Notes under the pieces: generated by a model
Databases searched by the model: none
What the model was told of the DNA's origin: nothing
Seen by the model: only the letters and a program-made list of their open reading frames with translations
Translations under genes and position numbers: made by a program
Shown here: one piece after another, positions 1-9,275 of the stretch
Numbering within the stretch: the first letter of the stretch is position 1
Layout: the number at the start of each line of letters is the position of its first letter
DNA from: Methylotenera sp.
GTDB lineage: Bacteria > Pseudomonadota > Gammaproteobacteria > Burkholderiales > Methylophilaceae
Reading direction: 5' to 3'
NCBI RefSeq assembly: GCF_029945705.1
Contig: NZ_JAQSDC010000002.1
Location: forward strand, 1 to 56,597
DNA length: 56,597 bases

Positions 1-71
1 GGTCACTCTTTAATTTTAATGGCTAATAACTGATGCTAAAAAAGCTGGGCTTTGATTGATCACTGGCTGGC

Positions 72-581
72 TTAACGTAGGTTATCTAGCTCTTTTTGCA
101 GTAGCTTGATGTTGTTCTCATGGCTATCTACATCGTCTTGCAAGCTTTTCATTTTTTCTTGGAATTTAGGCACGTTGCGCATCGTGGCGCCATTGGCCGT
201 TTTATATATCTCTGGTTTCGCTTCACCTTCAGCGTAGGCTTTTTTGGCTTCTTCTAAAGCGGTTTTTTCAGAGGCAAGCTCATTTTGTAAAATCTCTTGG
301 CGTTTACCATCGCGTTGATTCTGCGTTTGTTTATCCACTTTAGGAAAGCCTTCAGGCGTTGCTGTGCGCTTGTTGCTAGAGTTAGAGCCACCCGTACTTT
401 TTGGACGGTCATTTACAATCGTATTTGCATCAGGGTCAAACTCTAAGCGCGTTGCTCCTTTTGTTTTGATATTGGAGTAAGTAATGCGCCCGTCTGCATC
501 TACGCGCTTGTAAATTTCAGCGATTGCGCTACTAGAAAACGCGATAACAATGAGTGTGGCTATAGACAGAGTTTTTTTCAT
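72..581 (-). CDS. DUF4124 domain-containing periplasmic protein
   Basis: A 169-residue protein of unknown biochemical role, probably periplasmic. An N-terminal signal peptide (MKKTLSIATLIVIAF, ending near SSAIAE) is followed by the short DUF4124 module (about 22-60: EIYKRVDADGRITYSN) and a low-complexity Ser/Asn linker. The last ~75 residues are charged and look like a coiled coil (Glu/Lys-rich, ending in KLLQKELDNLR). It lies downstream of glnA on the same strand, behind a hairpin terminator. In betaproteobacteria a DUF4124 gene commonly sits between glnA and ntrBC, so ntrB may lie just left of the window; that is inference. The family name is fairly certain, the function is not known. Confidence 0.8.
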   Translation of the reverse strand: MKKTLSIATLIVIAFSSSAIAEIYKRVDADGRITYSNIKTKGATRLEFDPDANTIVNDRPKSTGGSNSSNKRTATPEGFPKVDKQTQNQRDGKRQEILQNELASEKTALEEAKKAYAEGEAKPEIYKTANGATMRNVPKFQEKMKSLQDDVDSHENNIKLLQKELDNLR

Positions 582-670
582 AGTAATAGTTTAGTAGAGT
601 TAGCCAAGTTAGGCAATGTGCTTAGAAAACGCATGGCTGTGGCTAAAGGTTGACCTGATTTATAAATGAA

Positions 671-695
671 AAAAGGGGCGAAAATCGCCCCTTTT
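671..695 (-). terminator. Rho-independent terminator after glnA
   Basis: An 11-bp perfect inverted repeat (671-681 with 685-695), GC-rich in the middle (GGGGCGA/TCGCCCC) with A/T runs on both outer sides and a 3-nt loop. It lies 37 bases past the glnA stop codon, between glnA and the DUF4124 gene, so it should end or attenuate glnA transcription read on the minus strand. Confidence 0.8.
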
Positions 696-731
696 TATTG
701 CTGATATTTCAGCTACTAATTAAAAGTTAAC

Positions 732-2141
732 TTAGCAAGAGTAGTACAAACCAAACTCAACTGGGTGTGGTGTCATACGTACTTTATTCACTTCTTCCAT
801 TTTCAAACCAATGTAAGCGTCAATCCAGTCGTTAGTGAATACGCCACCTTTAGTTAAGAACTCGCGGTCTTTATCTAATTCAGAAAGCGCTTCTTCTAGT
901 GATGCACATACTGTTGGGATTTGTGCATCTTCTTCTGGAGGAAGATGGTACAAGTCTTTAGTTGCTGGCTCACCTGGGTGAATCTTGTTTTGAACGCCAT
1001 CTAAACCAGCCATTAGCAATGCAGAGAATGCCAAGTATGGGTTAGCGATTGGATCTGGGAAGCGCGCTTCAACACGACGACCTTTGTCTGAATGCACAAA
1101 AGGAATACGGATAGAAGCTGAACGGTTTTTAGCTGAGTAAGCTAATTTAACTGGCGCTTCGTAGTGTGGCACTAAGCGTTTGTAAGAGTTAGTACCTGGG
1201 TTGGTAATCGCATTTAATGCTTTAGCGTGCTTGATGATACCGCCGATGTAGTACAAAGCAAACTCACTCAAACCAGCGTAGCCATTACCTGCGAACAAGT
1301 TTTTGCCATCTTTCCAAACTGATTGGTGAACGTGCATACCTGAACCATTATCGCCTGCAAATGGTTTAGGCATGAATGTAGCTGTTTTGCCGTAAGCGTG
1401 CGCTGTGTTCAAAATCACGTATTTTTGAATTTGAGTCCAGTCAGCACGTTGCGTTAAAGTGCTGAATTTAGTGCCAATTTCACATTGGCCAGCCGTTGCA
1501 ACTTCGTGGTGATGCACTTCAACAGGCACGCCCATTGCTTCTAGAGTCATACACATTGCTGAGCGGATGTCATGCAATGAATCGACTGGAGGCACTGGGA
1601 AATAACCGCCTTTAACACCTGGACGGTGGCCAGTGTTGCCGCCTTCAAATTTCTCGCCAGATGCCCAAGCGCCTTCTTCTGAGTTGATGCGCACTGAACT
1701 ACCGTTCATTGCTACATCCCATTGAATGCTATCAAAAATGAAGAATTCTGGTTCTGGGCCGAAGTAAGCTGTATCACCTAAACCTGTTGATTTTAAGTAG
1801 GCTTCAGCACGTTTAGCCAAGCTACGTGGGTCACGTTCGTAACCTTTACCGTCAGTTGGATCAACCACATCACAAGTTAAAATAAGTGTTGGCTCGTCCA
1901 TGAATGGATCGATATTTGCTGTTGATGCATCTGGCATCAATTGCATGTCTGATGCTTGAATACCTTTCCAACCTGCGATTGAAGAACCGTCAAAAGCGTG
2001 GCCTTCTGTAAATTTTGATTCATCAAAATGTGAAACAGGCACTGTTACATGTTGTTCTTTACCGCGAGTATCTGTAAAACGAAAATCAACAAATTTAATG
2101 TCGTTTTCTTTTACCATTTTCATTACATTAGCCACTGACAT
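732..2141 (-). CDS. glnA: Glutamine synthetase, type I (GSI-beta)
   Basis: Makes glutamine from glutamate, ammonia and ATP in the cytoplasm; a dodecamer in this family. The 469-residue length equals the usual GSI-beta size. Visible hallmarks are the early beta-grasp segment ([19 protein letters not shown]), the ATP/metal-site stretch with [10 protein letters not shown], the [10 protein letters not shown] segment and the adenylylation loop [10 protein letters not shown] near residue 397, whose Tyr is the GlnE target. It should therefore be adenylylation-controlled. The ATG at 2141 is preceded on the minus strand by a GGAGA Shine-Dalgarno. Upstream lie a sigma-54 promoter and two NtrC-like boxes (annotated separately), which suggests transcriptional control by nitrogen limitation. 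Confidence 0.98.
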   Translation of the reverse strand: MSVANVMKMVKENDIKFVDFRFTDTRGKEQHVTVPVSHFDESKFTEGHAFDGSSIAGWKGIQASDMQLMPDASTANIDPFMDEPTLILTCDVVDPTDGKGYERDPRSLAKRAEAYLKSTGLGDTAYFGPEPEFFIFDSIQWDVAMNGSSVRINSEEGAWASGEKFEGGNTGHRPGVKGGYFPVPPVDSLHDIRSAMCMTLEAMGVPVEVHHHEVATAGQCEIGTKFSTLTQRADWTQIQKYVILNTAHAYGKTATFMPKPFAGDNGSGMHVHQSVWKDGKNLFAGNGYAGLSEFALYYIGGIIKHAKALNAITNPGTNSYKRLVPHYEAPVKLAYSAKNRSASIRIPFVHSDKGRRVEARFPDPIANPYLAFSALLMAGLDGVQNKIHPGEPATKDLYHLPPEEDAQIPTVCASLEEALSELDKDREFLTKGGVFTNDWIDAYIGLKMEEVNKVRMTPHPVEFGLYYSC

Positions 2142-2234
2142 CAGAATCTCCTATTGGTGGTGTGGGGATTAAACTTACACTTAATACTTACTAAACAAAA
2201 AAATAAAAAACAAAATAATTCAACTCGGTAGATT

Positions 2235-2250
2235 AGCAGGAAACGTGCCA
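2235..2250 (-). promoter_or_regulatory. Sigma-54 (RpoN) promoter of glnA
   Basis: Read on the minus strand the sequence is TGGCACG-TTTC-CTGCT. It matches the RpoN consensus TGGCACG-N4-TTGC at all but one position and has the invariant GG (-24) and GC (-12) at correct spacing. Transcription would begin near 2224, giving a leader of about 80 nt to the glnA ATG. With the two upstream NtrC-like boxes it makes an enhancer-type nitrogen-regulated promoter. Confidence 0.9.
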
Positions 2251-2309
2251 TGCTGAAAAGACCAAACAACGGCTTTTTTAAAGAAGTGTTAAAATCCAAT
2301 CTAAAACAA

Positions 2310-2326
2310 AGCACCAAATATGTGCG
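2310..2326 (-). promoter_or_regulatory. NtrC-binding site (proximal, weaker)
   Basis: AGCACC-AAATA-TGTGCG, a 17-bp imperfect palindrome matching the NtrC consensus TGCACC-N5-GGTGCA at 9 of 12 defined positions. Its centre lies about 94 bp upstream of the predicted glnA start point and 31 bp (three helical turns) from the second site. Confidence 0.7.
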
Positions 2327-2331
2327 GCTTG

Positions 2332-2337
2332 TATAAT
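2332..2337 (+). promoter_or_regulatory. Possible -10 element for the rhodanese operon
   Basis: A perfect TATAAT on the plus strand, between the two NtrC boxes and facing the rhodanese-aroE-mtgA genes. No good -35 is visible 17 bp upstream, so this is a weak prediction. If real, NtrC bound at the glnA enhancer would also cover this promoter. Confidence 0.4.
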
Positions 2338-2340
2338 TAA

Positions 2341-2357
2341 TGCACTTTTAAGGTGCG
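2341..2357 (-). promoter_or_regulatory. NtrC-binding site (distal, strong)
   Basis: TGCACT-TTTAA-GGTGCG matches the 17-bp NtrC palindrome at 10 of 12 defined positions. The centre lies about 125 bp upstream of the predicted glnA start. The three-turn separation from the 2310 site puts both on the same DNA face, as in the classic enterobacterial glnA enhancer. Confidence 0.8.
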
Positions 2358-2514
2358 ATTTACTTGCTGTGTTGGTGCGTGAATATTTTCACGATTTTAC
2401 AGATATACTTTAGGGAAATTGTCGCTAAAAATTTTGAATGCAACATTGTTGAAATTTGATAGAGCACATGAATTGAAGCATAGAACAGCAAAACTATTTA
2501 ATAAGGTGATTCAC

Positions 2515-2964
2515 ATGAGTAATTTAGATGCAATTTTACAATTAGCGCAAAAACGCGCTATTGATAGCAGCTTTCCCTATGCTGGTGCATTGACGCCACG
2601 TGAGACATTTGAGCTATTACAAAAAAATCCTGAAGTTATGTTGGTCGATGTGCGCACGCAAGCAGAGTTAGAGTTGGTTGGTCGGGTGCCAAATGCAATG
2701 AGTATAGAGTGGGCGACTTATCCAGGGATGGTGAAAAACCAAGATTTCGCCCAACAACTTGCCGATAATGTAGATATAAAACTTACCGTGATATTTATGT
2801 GCCGCACAGGTGGTCGCTCTCATAATGCGGCAGTAGTTGCCGAGCAGCTTGGTTTTGATAAAGCTTACAATATGCTAGAGGGCTTTGAGGGCGAAGCAAA
2901 CGAGCTTAAACAACGTACGCTAATAAACGGCTGGAAACACGCTGGTTTGCCTTGGACTAATTAA
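2515..2964 (+). CDS. Rhodanese-like domain protein
   Basis: A single-domain rhodanese of 149 residues, a family that handles persulfide sulfur on a catalytic Cys. The domain runs from about residue 28 to the end, with the strand VMLVDVRT and the active-site loop FMCRTGGRSHNAA, where the Cys begins a CRTGGRS loop. No signal peptide is seen, so it should be cytoplasmic. I chose the ATG at 2515 because an AAGGTGA Shine-Dalgarno sits at 2503-2509; an in-frame TTG at 2419 would add 32 unrelated-looking residues. The next gene, aroE, starts 3 nt after the stop, so they are probably cotranscribed. Its physiological substrate cannot be told from sequence. Confidence 0.88.
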   Translation: MSNLDAILQLAQKRAIDSSFPYAGALTPRETFELLQKNPEVMLVDVRTQAELELVGRVPNAMSIEWATYPGMVKNQDFAQQLADNVDIKLTVIFMCRTGGRSHNAAVVAEQLGFDKAYNMLEGFEGEANELKQRTLINGWKHAGLPWTN

Positions 2965-2967
2965 ATA

Positions 2968-3807
2968 ATGACTGATAAGTATGCCAAGCCTTTTAATGGT
3001 TTAGACCGCTATGCGGTCGTGGGCAACCCAATTGCACACAGCAAGTCACCGCTGATACATGAGGCTTTTGCTAAACAAACCAATCAGGATATTAGCTATG
3101 AGCGGATATTAGCGCCTTTGGATGGTTTTGAAGCAACCGTTAGAGGGTTAATCGCCAAAGGTTATAAGGGGGCAAATGTCACGGTGCCTTTTAAGTTTGA
3201 GGCGTATAAAATTTGTGATAGTTTGACTACTCGAGTAGTGAGTTCTGGCTCTGGCGCAGTCAATACTTTGATTAATATCGACGGGAAAATACTTGGTGAT
3301 AATACCGATGGAGTAGGTTTGCGTAGTGATATTGAACAAAATCTTAAATTCCCTATTGCAGATAAAAACATATTGATTCTAGGTGCTGGTGGCGCAGCCC
3401 ATGGTGTTTTAAACTCGTTAGTAGGTGCTAAAAGTATCACTATTGCGAATCGTACATCAGAAAAGGCACTTCAGTTGGTGATGAGTATTTCTGATATAAA
3501 TGATGTGCGTGCGAAAATGTTTGATGAGTTGGATGTTCCATATGACTTAATTATTAATGCTACCTCAACAGGTTTAACCGATACCGCCCTACCTATCTCA
3601 AATATTATTTTTGCTCAAGGCTGTTTAGCTTATGACATGATGTATGGTCGTGAAACGCCTTTTATGAGGCAGGCGCGTGAAAATGGCGCACAAGTGGCGG
3701 ATGGTCTTGGGATGCTAGTAGAGCAAGCCGCCGAGGCGTTTTACATCTGGCGTGGGGTTAGACCAGAAACGCAAAGTGTGATTCAGCAAATTAGAAGTTT
3801 GGCTTAG
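2968..3807 (+). CDS. aroE: Shikimate dehydrogenase (NADP+)
   Basis: Reduces 3-dehydroshikimate to shikimate in aromatic amino-acid and chorismate synthesis. At 279 residues it is of normal length. The substrate motif NPIAHSKSP, the catalytic lysine region NVTVPFK, the catalytic Asp in NTDGVG and the dinucleotide loop GAGGAAHGV are all present, and NRTSEKA follows as the NADP-phosphate binding loop. Little Shine-Dalgarno is visible before the ATG, 3 nt after the rhodanese stop, so translation is probably coupled. mtgA follows after 30 nt; the aroE-mtgA order is common in beta- and gammaproteobacteria. Confidence 0.96.
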   Translation: MTDKYAKPFNGLDRYAVVGNPIAHSKSPLIHEAFAKQTNQDISYERILAPLDGFEATVRGLIAKGYKGANVTVPFKFEAYKICDSLTTRVVSSGSGAVNTLINIDGKILGDNTDGVGLRSDIEQNLKFPIADKNILILGAGGAAHGVLNSLVGAKSITIANRTSEKALQLVMSISDINDVRAKMFDELDVPYDLIINATSTGLTDTALPISNIIFAQGCLAYDMMYGRETPFMRQARENGAQVADGLGMLVEQAAEAFYIWRGVRPETQSVIQQIRSLA

Positions 3808-3837
3808 CTAATTTTAAGTTTAGAAAAAATATAAATA

Positions 3838-4572
3838 ATGAAAAATTGGATATTAAATAACAAGCCCGATGCTGAGCCATTAGGTTTTGGTGGTTATGTG
3901 ACTCGGGGCTTAGTATTATTTTTTGTAATACTTTTTTTGTATCAAGTTTGGATTTTTTTGCACATTTGTTGGTGGATAAAATTCAATCCATCGTCTAGCG
4001 CATTTATGGTTGATCGCTTAGAAATCATTCAAGAACAAAAGCCCGATGCGGAGTTGAAATATCAGTGGGTGGATTATTCTAAAATTTCAAACAATCTCAA
4101 ACGTGCCGTTATTGCCAGTGAGGATGCCAAGTTTGTAGACCATGAAGGTTTTGATTGGGAGGGAATAGAGAAAGCTTACGCAAAGAACCTTAAAAAAGGC
4201 AAAATTGTTGCAGGTGGCTCAACCATCAGCCAGCAGCTGGCTAAGAATTTATTTTTATCTACCAAGCGCACGCCTTGGCGCAAAGGGGAGGAGGCGCTTA
4301 TTACCGTGATGCTAGAAAACGTATTGAGCAAACGTCGTATTTTAGAGATTTATTTGAATGTCATTGAGTGGGGTAATGGCGTGTTTGGTGCAGAGGCTGC
4401 TTCGCGGCATTATTACAAAACCAGCGCGGCCAAATTAAGTAGTGCGCAAGCCGCAAAATTAGCCGCCATGATTCCTAATCCACGCTTTTATGATGCGCAT
4501 AAATCAACCTCATACCTAAACCGTAGAACAGCTACTATACAAGCTAGAATGCGCTTTGCAGAAGTGCCGTAA
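3838..4572 (+). CDS. mtgA: Monofunctional biosynthetic peptidoglycan transglycosylase
   Basis: Polymerises lipid II into glycan strands without a transpeptidase domain. The 244-residue protein has one N-terminal membrane anchor (about 23-48: GLVLFFVILFLYQVWIFL) and a GT51 domain with the catalytic Glu motif ASEDAKFVDHEGFDW, then GGSTISQQLAKNLFLS, RKGEEALITVMLE and EIYLNVIEWGNGVFG. Everything expected of MtgA is intact. It ends the rhodanese-aroE-mtgA run and meets the convergent DUF2798 gene with a 3-nt gap, with no obvious terminator between. Confidence 0.96.
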   Translation: MKNWILNNKPDAEPLGFGGYVTRGLVLFFVILFLYQVWIFLHICWWIKFNPSSSAFMVDRLEIIQEQKPDAELKYQWVDYSKISNNLKRAVIASEDAKFVDHEGFDWEGIEKAYAKNLKKGKIVAGGSTISQQLAKNLFLSTKRTPWRKGEEALITVMLENVLSKRRILEIYLNVIEWGNGVFGAEAASRHYYKTSAAKLSSAQAAKLAAMIPNPRFYDAHKSTSYLNRRTATIQARMRFAEVP

Positions 4573-4575
4573 TGT

Positions 4576-4800
4576 TTACTCAGTTAAGTTTGCAACAACT
4601 TTTCTGACGATAGGCGCAACCAGCAATACGGCTGGAAACGCCACTGGCCAAGCGTGAATAAATGCGCTCATCCAATGAGAAAAAAACTGCGCAGTAATGC
4701 CCGCAAATAACGCTGTTAATACGCCAGACATAATAAAAGCCATGAGCAAAGACATGACAAAAGCAAATAGGATGCTGGCGTATTTTTTTGGTATTTTCAT
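4576..4800 (-). CDS. DUF2798 family small membrane protein
   Basis: A 74-residue protein with two transmembrane helices (about 9-31 and 43-65) joined by a loop with FSHWMSAFIHAW. The pattern of a short KIPKKYA start, an aliphatic helix with LMAFIMSG, then a W-rich loop and a PVAFPAVL helix fits DUF2798. No function is known for the family. It is read toward mtgA and lies between mtgA and uvrA. A second frame over the same DNA (4580-4810) has no such character and is a shadow. Confidence 0.75.
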   Translation of the reverse strand: MKIPKKYASILFAFVMSLLMAFIMSGVLTALFAGITAQFFSHWMSAFIHAWPVAFPAVLLVAPIVRKVVANLTE

Positions 4801-4830
4801 ACAAGTTCAAAAATATTAGGGTTTATCAAA

Positions 4831-7644
4831 TTAAAGCATCGCTTTAAGATACTTAGCCGTATAGCTTTCAGTGCTTAACGCCACTTGTTCTGGCGTGCCT
4901 TGGGCAATAATTGTACCGCCGCCATCACCACCTTCAGGGCCCATATCGACAATCCAATCCGCAGTTTTAATTACGTCTAGATTGTGTTCAATAATGACGA
5001 TGGTGTTGCCAGCGTCACGTAGGCGATGAATGACATCTAGCAGCAATTGAATATCTGCAAAATGTAAACCAGTCGTAGGTTCATCCAGAATATAGAGCGT
5101 GCGACCTGTGTCACGTTTGCTGAGTTCTAGCGCTAGTTTAACGCGTTGCGCTTCACCACCCGACAACGTGGTAGCGCTTTGTCCAAGCGTGATATAGCCT
5201 AAGCCTACGTCTAACAGTGTTTTCAATTTTCGTGAAATTACTGGCTGCGCACTAAAGAAGCTGTGCGCTTGTTCAACGGTCATTTCTAATACTTCGCGGA
5301 TGTTTTTGCCTTTGAACTGAATCTCTAAAGTTTCGCGGTTGTAGCGATGACCTTTACAGACATCGCAAGGCACGTAAACATCTGGTAAAAAGTGCATTTC
5401 TACGCGCAATACGCCGTCACCTTGGCAAGCTTCGCAGCGTCCACCTTTAACGTTGAATGAATATCGACCTGGCCCGTAACCGCGAACACGGCTTTCTGGC
5501 ACGCCTGCAAATAAATCGCGAATTGGCGTGAATAATCCTGTGTAAGTCGCAGGGTTAGAGCGTGGTGTGCGGCCAATTGGACTTTGGTCTACATCGACCA
5601 CTTTATCGAAAAATGCCAAGCCATCAATTTCGTTATATGGCGCTGGCTCTGTGCTGCTGCCGTATAAATGCTGTGAAACTACGCGGTATAAGGTGTCGTT
5701 AATCAATGTAGATTTACCGCTACCAGAAACACCAGTAATACAGCTTAGTAAGCCCACAGGTAGCTTTAAGGTGACATCTTTTAGATTATTGCCTGTCGCA
5801 TTGCTTAGTTTCAACCAGCGCGCTGGATCTGGCGGAGTACGTTTTTTGTTATAAATTATTTGCTTTTTGCCGCTTAAATACTGCCCTGTGAGTGAGTCCG
5901 GATTAGCTAACACTTCAGCGGGAGTACCTTCAGCCACAATTCTGCCACCATGTTCACCTGCGCCTGGTCCAATATCCACCACGTAATCGGCCGTTAAAAT
6001 TGCATCATGGTCATGTTCCACCACAATCACGCTGTTGCCAATATCGCGTAGGCGTTTTAGCGTTTCTAATAATCTATCATTGTCGCGCTGATGCAAGCCG
6101 ATTGAAGGTTCATCCAATACGTACATCACGCCTGTTAAGCCGCTGCCGATTTGTGAAGCTAAACGAATACGTTGCGCCTCGCCGCCAGATAGCGTTTCAG
6201 CTGAGCGTGAAAGTGATAAATACTCCAAACCAACGTTAGTTAAAAACTTCAGGCGATTGCTAATTTCTTTTACTATTTTGTCGGCAATTGCAAGTTTAGA
6301 ACCAGTCAATTCAAGCGTATCAAAGAAAGTAAGCGCTAACTTAAGGGGTACTTCGCACACTTCATGAATGTTTTTATTACCCACTTTTACATGACGTGCC
6401 TCTTTGCGTAAACGTGTGCCAGAACATTCAGGGCAGCTTTGTGAGTTTAAGTATTTTGCGAGTTCTTCGCGCACGGTTTGCGAGTCAGTCTCGTGATAAC
6501 GGCGCTGCAAATTATTTAAAATACCTTCAAATGCATGGGTTTTTTCAAAGAAAACACCACGTTCATTCAGGTATTTAAATGGCATCACATCTTTGCCGCT
6601 GCCGTTGAGTAATACTTTTTGTATATATTCTGGCAGTTTTTCAAACGCGGTATCAAGGTTGAAGTTGTAATGTGTGGCGATGCTGGCTAGCATTTGAAAG
6701 TAAAACTGATTGCGCTTATCCCAGCCTTTAATCGCACCCGCAGCGAGTGATAAATGTGGAAATGCTACCACGCGTTTTGGATCGAAAAAGTTGATATTGC
6801 CCAAACCATCACACTTTGGACAAGCACCCATTGGGTTGTTGAAAGAGAATAGACGCGGTTCTAATTCAGCAAGTGAGTAGTCACACACAGGGCATGAAAA
6901 CTTGGCTGAGAATAAGTGCTCTTTGTCAGTATCCATTTCAACGGCAATGGCTTTACCCTCTGCTAAACGCAACGCGGTTTCAAATGACTCAGCAATACGC
7001 TGCTTCATGTCTTGTTTAACTTTAATACGATCTATCACAACTTCAACTGTGTGTTTTGTGGTTTTTGTCAGTTGCGGCAAAGCATCCACTTCATAGATTT
7101 TGCCATCTACACGCAAGCGCACAAAACCTTGCGCTTTAAGCTCTTCAAATAAGTCGAGTTGCTCGCCTTTGCGGTTGCTCACTACGGGCGCCAAAATCAT
7201 CAGCTTAGTGTCTTCTGGCAGCGCTAATACGCTATCTACCATTTGGCTAACGGTTTGCGCTTCTAGCTTGATGCCATGCTCAGGGCACTCTGGGTCACCT
7301 GCGCGCGCGTAAAGCAAACGCAGGTAATCGTGAATTTCTGTCACAGTACCCACAGTCGAACGCGGATTGTGTGAGGTGGATTTTTGCTCAATAGAAATCG
7401 CAGGGGATAAACCTTCAATCAAATCCACATCAGGTTTATCCATACGCGCTAAAAATTGACGTGCGTAAGCAGACAGTGACTCGACATAACGGCGCTGACC
7501 TTCTGCATACAACGTATCAAAAGCAAGGGAAGACTTACCCGAGCCTGATAAACCCGTAATCACGACCAGCTGATTGCGCGGAATATCCAAGGAAATGTTT
7601 TTAAGATTGTGCGTTCGCGCACCGCGTATTTTGATGAATTCCAT
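4831..7644 (-). CDS. uvrA: Excinuclease ABC subunit A
   Basis: The damage-recognition ATPase of nucleotide excision repair, which loads UvrB onto lesions. The 937-residue length is standard. Two ABC modules are visible, with Walker A loops GLSGSGKSS (about residue 31) and GVSGSGKST (about 640), two LSGGEAQR signatures, and DEPSIGLH / DEPTTGLH Walker B-D-loop regions. The zinc modules CPVC...CPKC and CEAC...CDVC are complete. It is divergent from the MFS gene across an 83-bp gap. I see no convincing LexA box there, so SOS control is not supported by this sequence. Confidence 0.98.
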   Translation of the reverse strand: MEFIKIRGARTHNLKNISLDIPRNQLVVITGLSGSGKSSLAFDTLYAEGQRRYVESLSAYARQFLARMDKPDVDLIEGLSPAISIEQKSTSHNPRSTVGTVTEIHDYLRLLYARAGDPECPEHGIKLEAQTVSQMVDSVLALPEDTKLMILAPVVSNRKGEQLDLFEELKAQGFVRLRVDGKIYEVDALPQLTKTTKHTVEVVIDRIKVKQDMKQRIAESFETALRLAEGKAIAVEMDTDKEHLFSAKFSCPVCDYSLAELEPRLFSFNNPMGACPKCDGLGNINFFDPKRVVAFPHLSLAAGAIKGWDKRNQFYFQMLASIATHYNFNLDTAFEKLPEYIQKVLLNGSGKDVMPFKYLNERGVFFEKTHAFEGILNNLQRRYHETDSQTVREELAKYLNSQSCPECSGTRLRKEARHVKVGNKNIHEVCEVPLKLALTFFDTLELTGSKLAIADKIVKEISNRLKFLTNVGLEYLSLSRSAETLSGGEAQRIRLASQIGSGLTGVMYVLDEPSIGLHQRDNDRLLETLKRLRDIGNSVIVVEHDHDAILTADYVVDIGPGAGEHGGRIVAEGTPAEVLANPDSLTGQYLSGKKQIIYNKKRTPPDPARWLKLSNATGNNLKDVTLKLPVGLLSCITGVSGSGKSTLINDTLYRVVSQHLYGSSTEPAPYNEIDGLAFFDKVVDVDQSPIGRTPRSNPATYTGLFTPIRDLFAGVPESRVRGYGPGRYSFNVKGGRCEACQGDGVLRVEMHFLPDVYVPCDVCKGHRYNRETLEIQFKGKNIREVLEMTVEQAHSFFSAQPVISRKLKTLLDVGLGYITLGQSATTLSGGEAQRVKLALELSKRDTGRTLYILDEPTTGLHFADIQLLLDVIHRLRDAGNTIVIIEHNLDVIKTADWIVDMGPEGGDGGGTIIAQGTPEQVALSTESYTAKYLKAML

Positions 7645-7727
7645 AATGCTTTTACGAAAATTAGGGCAACCTGCTAATATACATACTTTTACGCATTTAG
7701 CTACATTTTTAGGCCTTTAGTTTTTTT

Positions 7728-9272
7728 ATGTCTACACCCAAGAATCATTCAAGCAATCAAACGCAAGACCTTTTTGCAGGCATTGCAGTAGATGCGGTTA
7801 AGTCAGCTGATGTTAGTTCAGAGGCTTTCTCATCAAACCTTAACGTATCAAATACAGTGAATTCAATCGATTTGCCTGCAGATAAAATGACGCCTTTAGA
7901 AGTGCGTGCCACTGTAAGCTTGGCGGCAATCTACGGTTTGCGTATGTTTGGCATGTTCTCAATTTTGCCGATTTTTGCAATTTACGCTTCAAATAATTTT
8001 CTACCTCAACCTAATGCCTTGCAAATTGGCTTGGCGCTTGGCGCTTATGGTTTAACGCAAGCCTTATTCCAATTGCCGTTTGGCATGGCTTCAGATAAAT
8101 TTGGTCGCAAGCCCATGATTTACTTAGGTCTAGCCATTTTTGCCATTGGTAGTATGGTTGCAGCATTGGCGATGAATATTGAAGGTGTGATTTTGGGTCG
8201 CGCCATACAAGGCGCAGGCGCTGTTTCAGCCGCAGTAACCGCTTTATTAGCTGATTTAACGCGAGATGAAAACCGCACCAAAGCCATGGCAACCATAGGT
8301 GGCACCATTGGTATGGCTTTTGCTGTTTCATTGGTGATAGGCCCATTGCTTAATCAATGGATAGGCGTACCAGGCATATTCGCAATGACGGCGATTTTAA
8401 GTTTAGCAGCCATTGCGGTCATGAAGTTTGTGGTGCCTGAACCTTTGCATAGTCACTACCATTCAGATGCCAGTGCGGCGCCAGCCAAACTTAAAGACGT
8501 TCTGAAAAACAAACAATTACTACGTTTAAATTACGGCATTTTTGCGCTACACGCCGCACAAATGGCGATGTTTGTCGTGGTGCCGTTTGCCCTTGTGAAA
8601 GCTAGCCACATGCATGAAAACCAGCATTGGATGATTTATTTGCCTGTGTTAATTGCGTCATTCGTATTTATGGTGCCAGCCATTATTTATGCGGAAAAGA
8701 AAGCCAAAATGAAGCAGGTTTTCGTCGGCGCAATTGCTACCATGTTCATTGCGCAATTAATGTTCTCCGCTTCCATTCAGCTTTTTTGGGGCATAGTGCT
8801 TTCGCTTACACTGTACTTTATTGCATTTAACGTACTTGAAGCTTCATTGCCATCAATCATTAGCAAAATTGCACCCGCTGCAGCAAAAGGAACGGCGATA
8901 GGCGTTTATAATACTTCGCAGTCATTAGGTGTCTTTGTCGGCGGTGCATTAGGTGGTTATTTGTCGCATAAAGTAGGTTTTGCCAGTGTGTTTATTTTCT
9001 GTAGCGTGATGATGCTTTTGTGGCTAATATTGGCATATTCAATGCAAGCGCCGCCTGCAGTAAAAACTAAAATGTACAGCTTAGATGAAGATGCGCCTGA
9101 ATTAACAACAGACGTGGCTGAGCTGTTAAAAGACAAGCTAATGGCGCTGACAGGGGTGATAGAAGCCGTCGTATTGCCGCAAGAACGTACAGTCATATTA
9201 AAAATAGATAAATCGCAACATGGGGATGAAACCCAATTGCAAACACAAGTACATCAATTGTTGAAGGGATAA
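7728..9272 (+). CDS. MFS transporter with C-terminal YAM-like domain (YajR-type)
   Basis: A 514-residue major facilitator protein with about 12 membrane helices and an intact motif A (GMASDKFGRKP) between helices 2 and 3. After the last helix, residues ~455-514 form a soluble segment (TDVAELLKDKL, VIEAVVLPQE, VILKID) that looks like the ferredoxin-fold YAM domain of the E. coli drug transporter homolog YajR. The first ~53 residues are an unusual hydrophilic, Ser/Asn-rich extension; a later in-frame ATG at 7887 would remove it, but no better ribosome site supports that start. The substrate is unknown. It lies between uvrA and ssb, 3 nt before ssb. Confidence 0.88.
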   Translation: MSTPKNHSSNQTQDLFAGIAVDAVKSADVSSEAFSSNLNVSNTVNSIDLPADKMTPLEVRATVSLAAIYGLRMFGMFSILPIFAIYASNNFLPQPNALQIGLALGAYGLTQALFQLPFGMASDKFGRKPMIYLGLAIFAIGSMVAALAMNIEGVILGRAIQGAGAVSAAVTALLADLTRDENRTKAMATIGGTIGMAFAVSLVIGPLLNQWIGVPGIFAMTAILSLAAIAVMKFVVPEPLHSHYHSDASAAPAKLKDVLKNKQLLRLNYGIFALHAAQMAMFVVVPFALVKASHMHENQHWMIYLPVLIASFVFMVPAIIYAEKKAKMKQVFVGAIATMFIAQLMFSASIQLFWGIVLSLTLYFIAFNVLEASLPSIISKIAPAAAKGTAIGVYNTSQSLGVFVGGALGGYLSHKVGFASVFIFCSVMMLLWLILAYSMQAPPAVKTKMYSLDEDAPELTTDVAELLKDKLMALTGVIEAVVLPQERTVILKIDKSQHGDETQLQTQVHQLLKG

Positions 9273-9275
9273 AAA

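Larger units (their letters stand above)
2142..2514. other. Divergent regulatory region between glnA and the rhodanese gene
   Basis: 373 bases without a gene if the rhodanese starts at 2515. The left part (2142-2260) carries the glnA leader and sigma-54 promoter. 2310-2357 carries the two NtrC-like sites and a TATAAT that faces the rhodanese gene. 2358-2502 holds nothing I recognise apart from a weak in-frame TTG (2419) that could extend the rhodanese. Confidence 0.7.

Noticed and set aside
2419-2514. N-terminal extension of the rhodanese from a TTG codon
   Set aside because: The added residues do not fit the domain, and a good Shine-Dalgarno precedes the ATG at 2515.
7645-7727. LexA/SOS box between uvrA and the MFS gene
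   Set aside because: The nearest candidate, CTGCTAATATACATAC, lacks the CTGT...ACAG palindrome, so SOS control is not supported.
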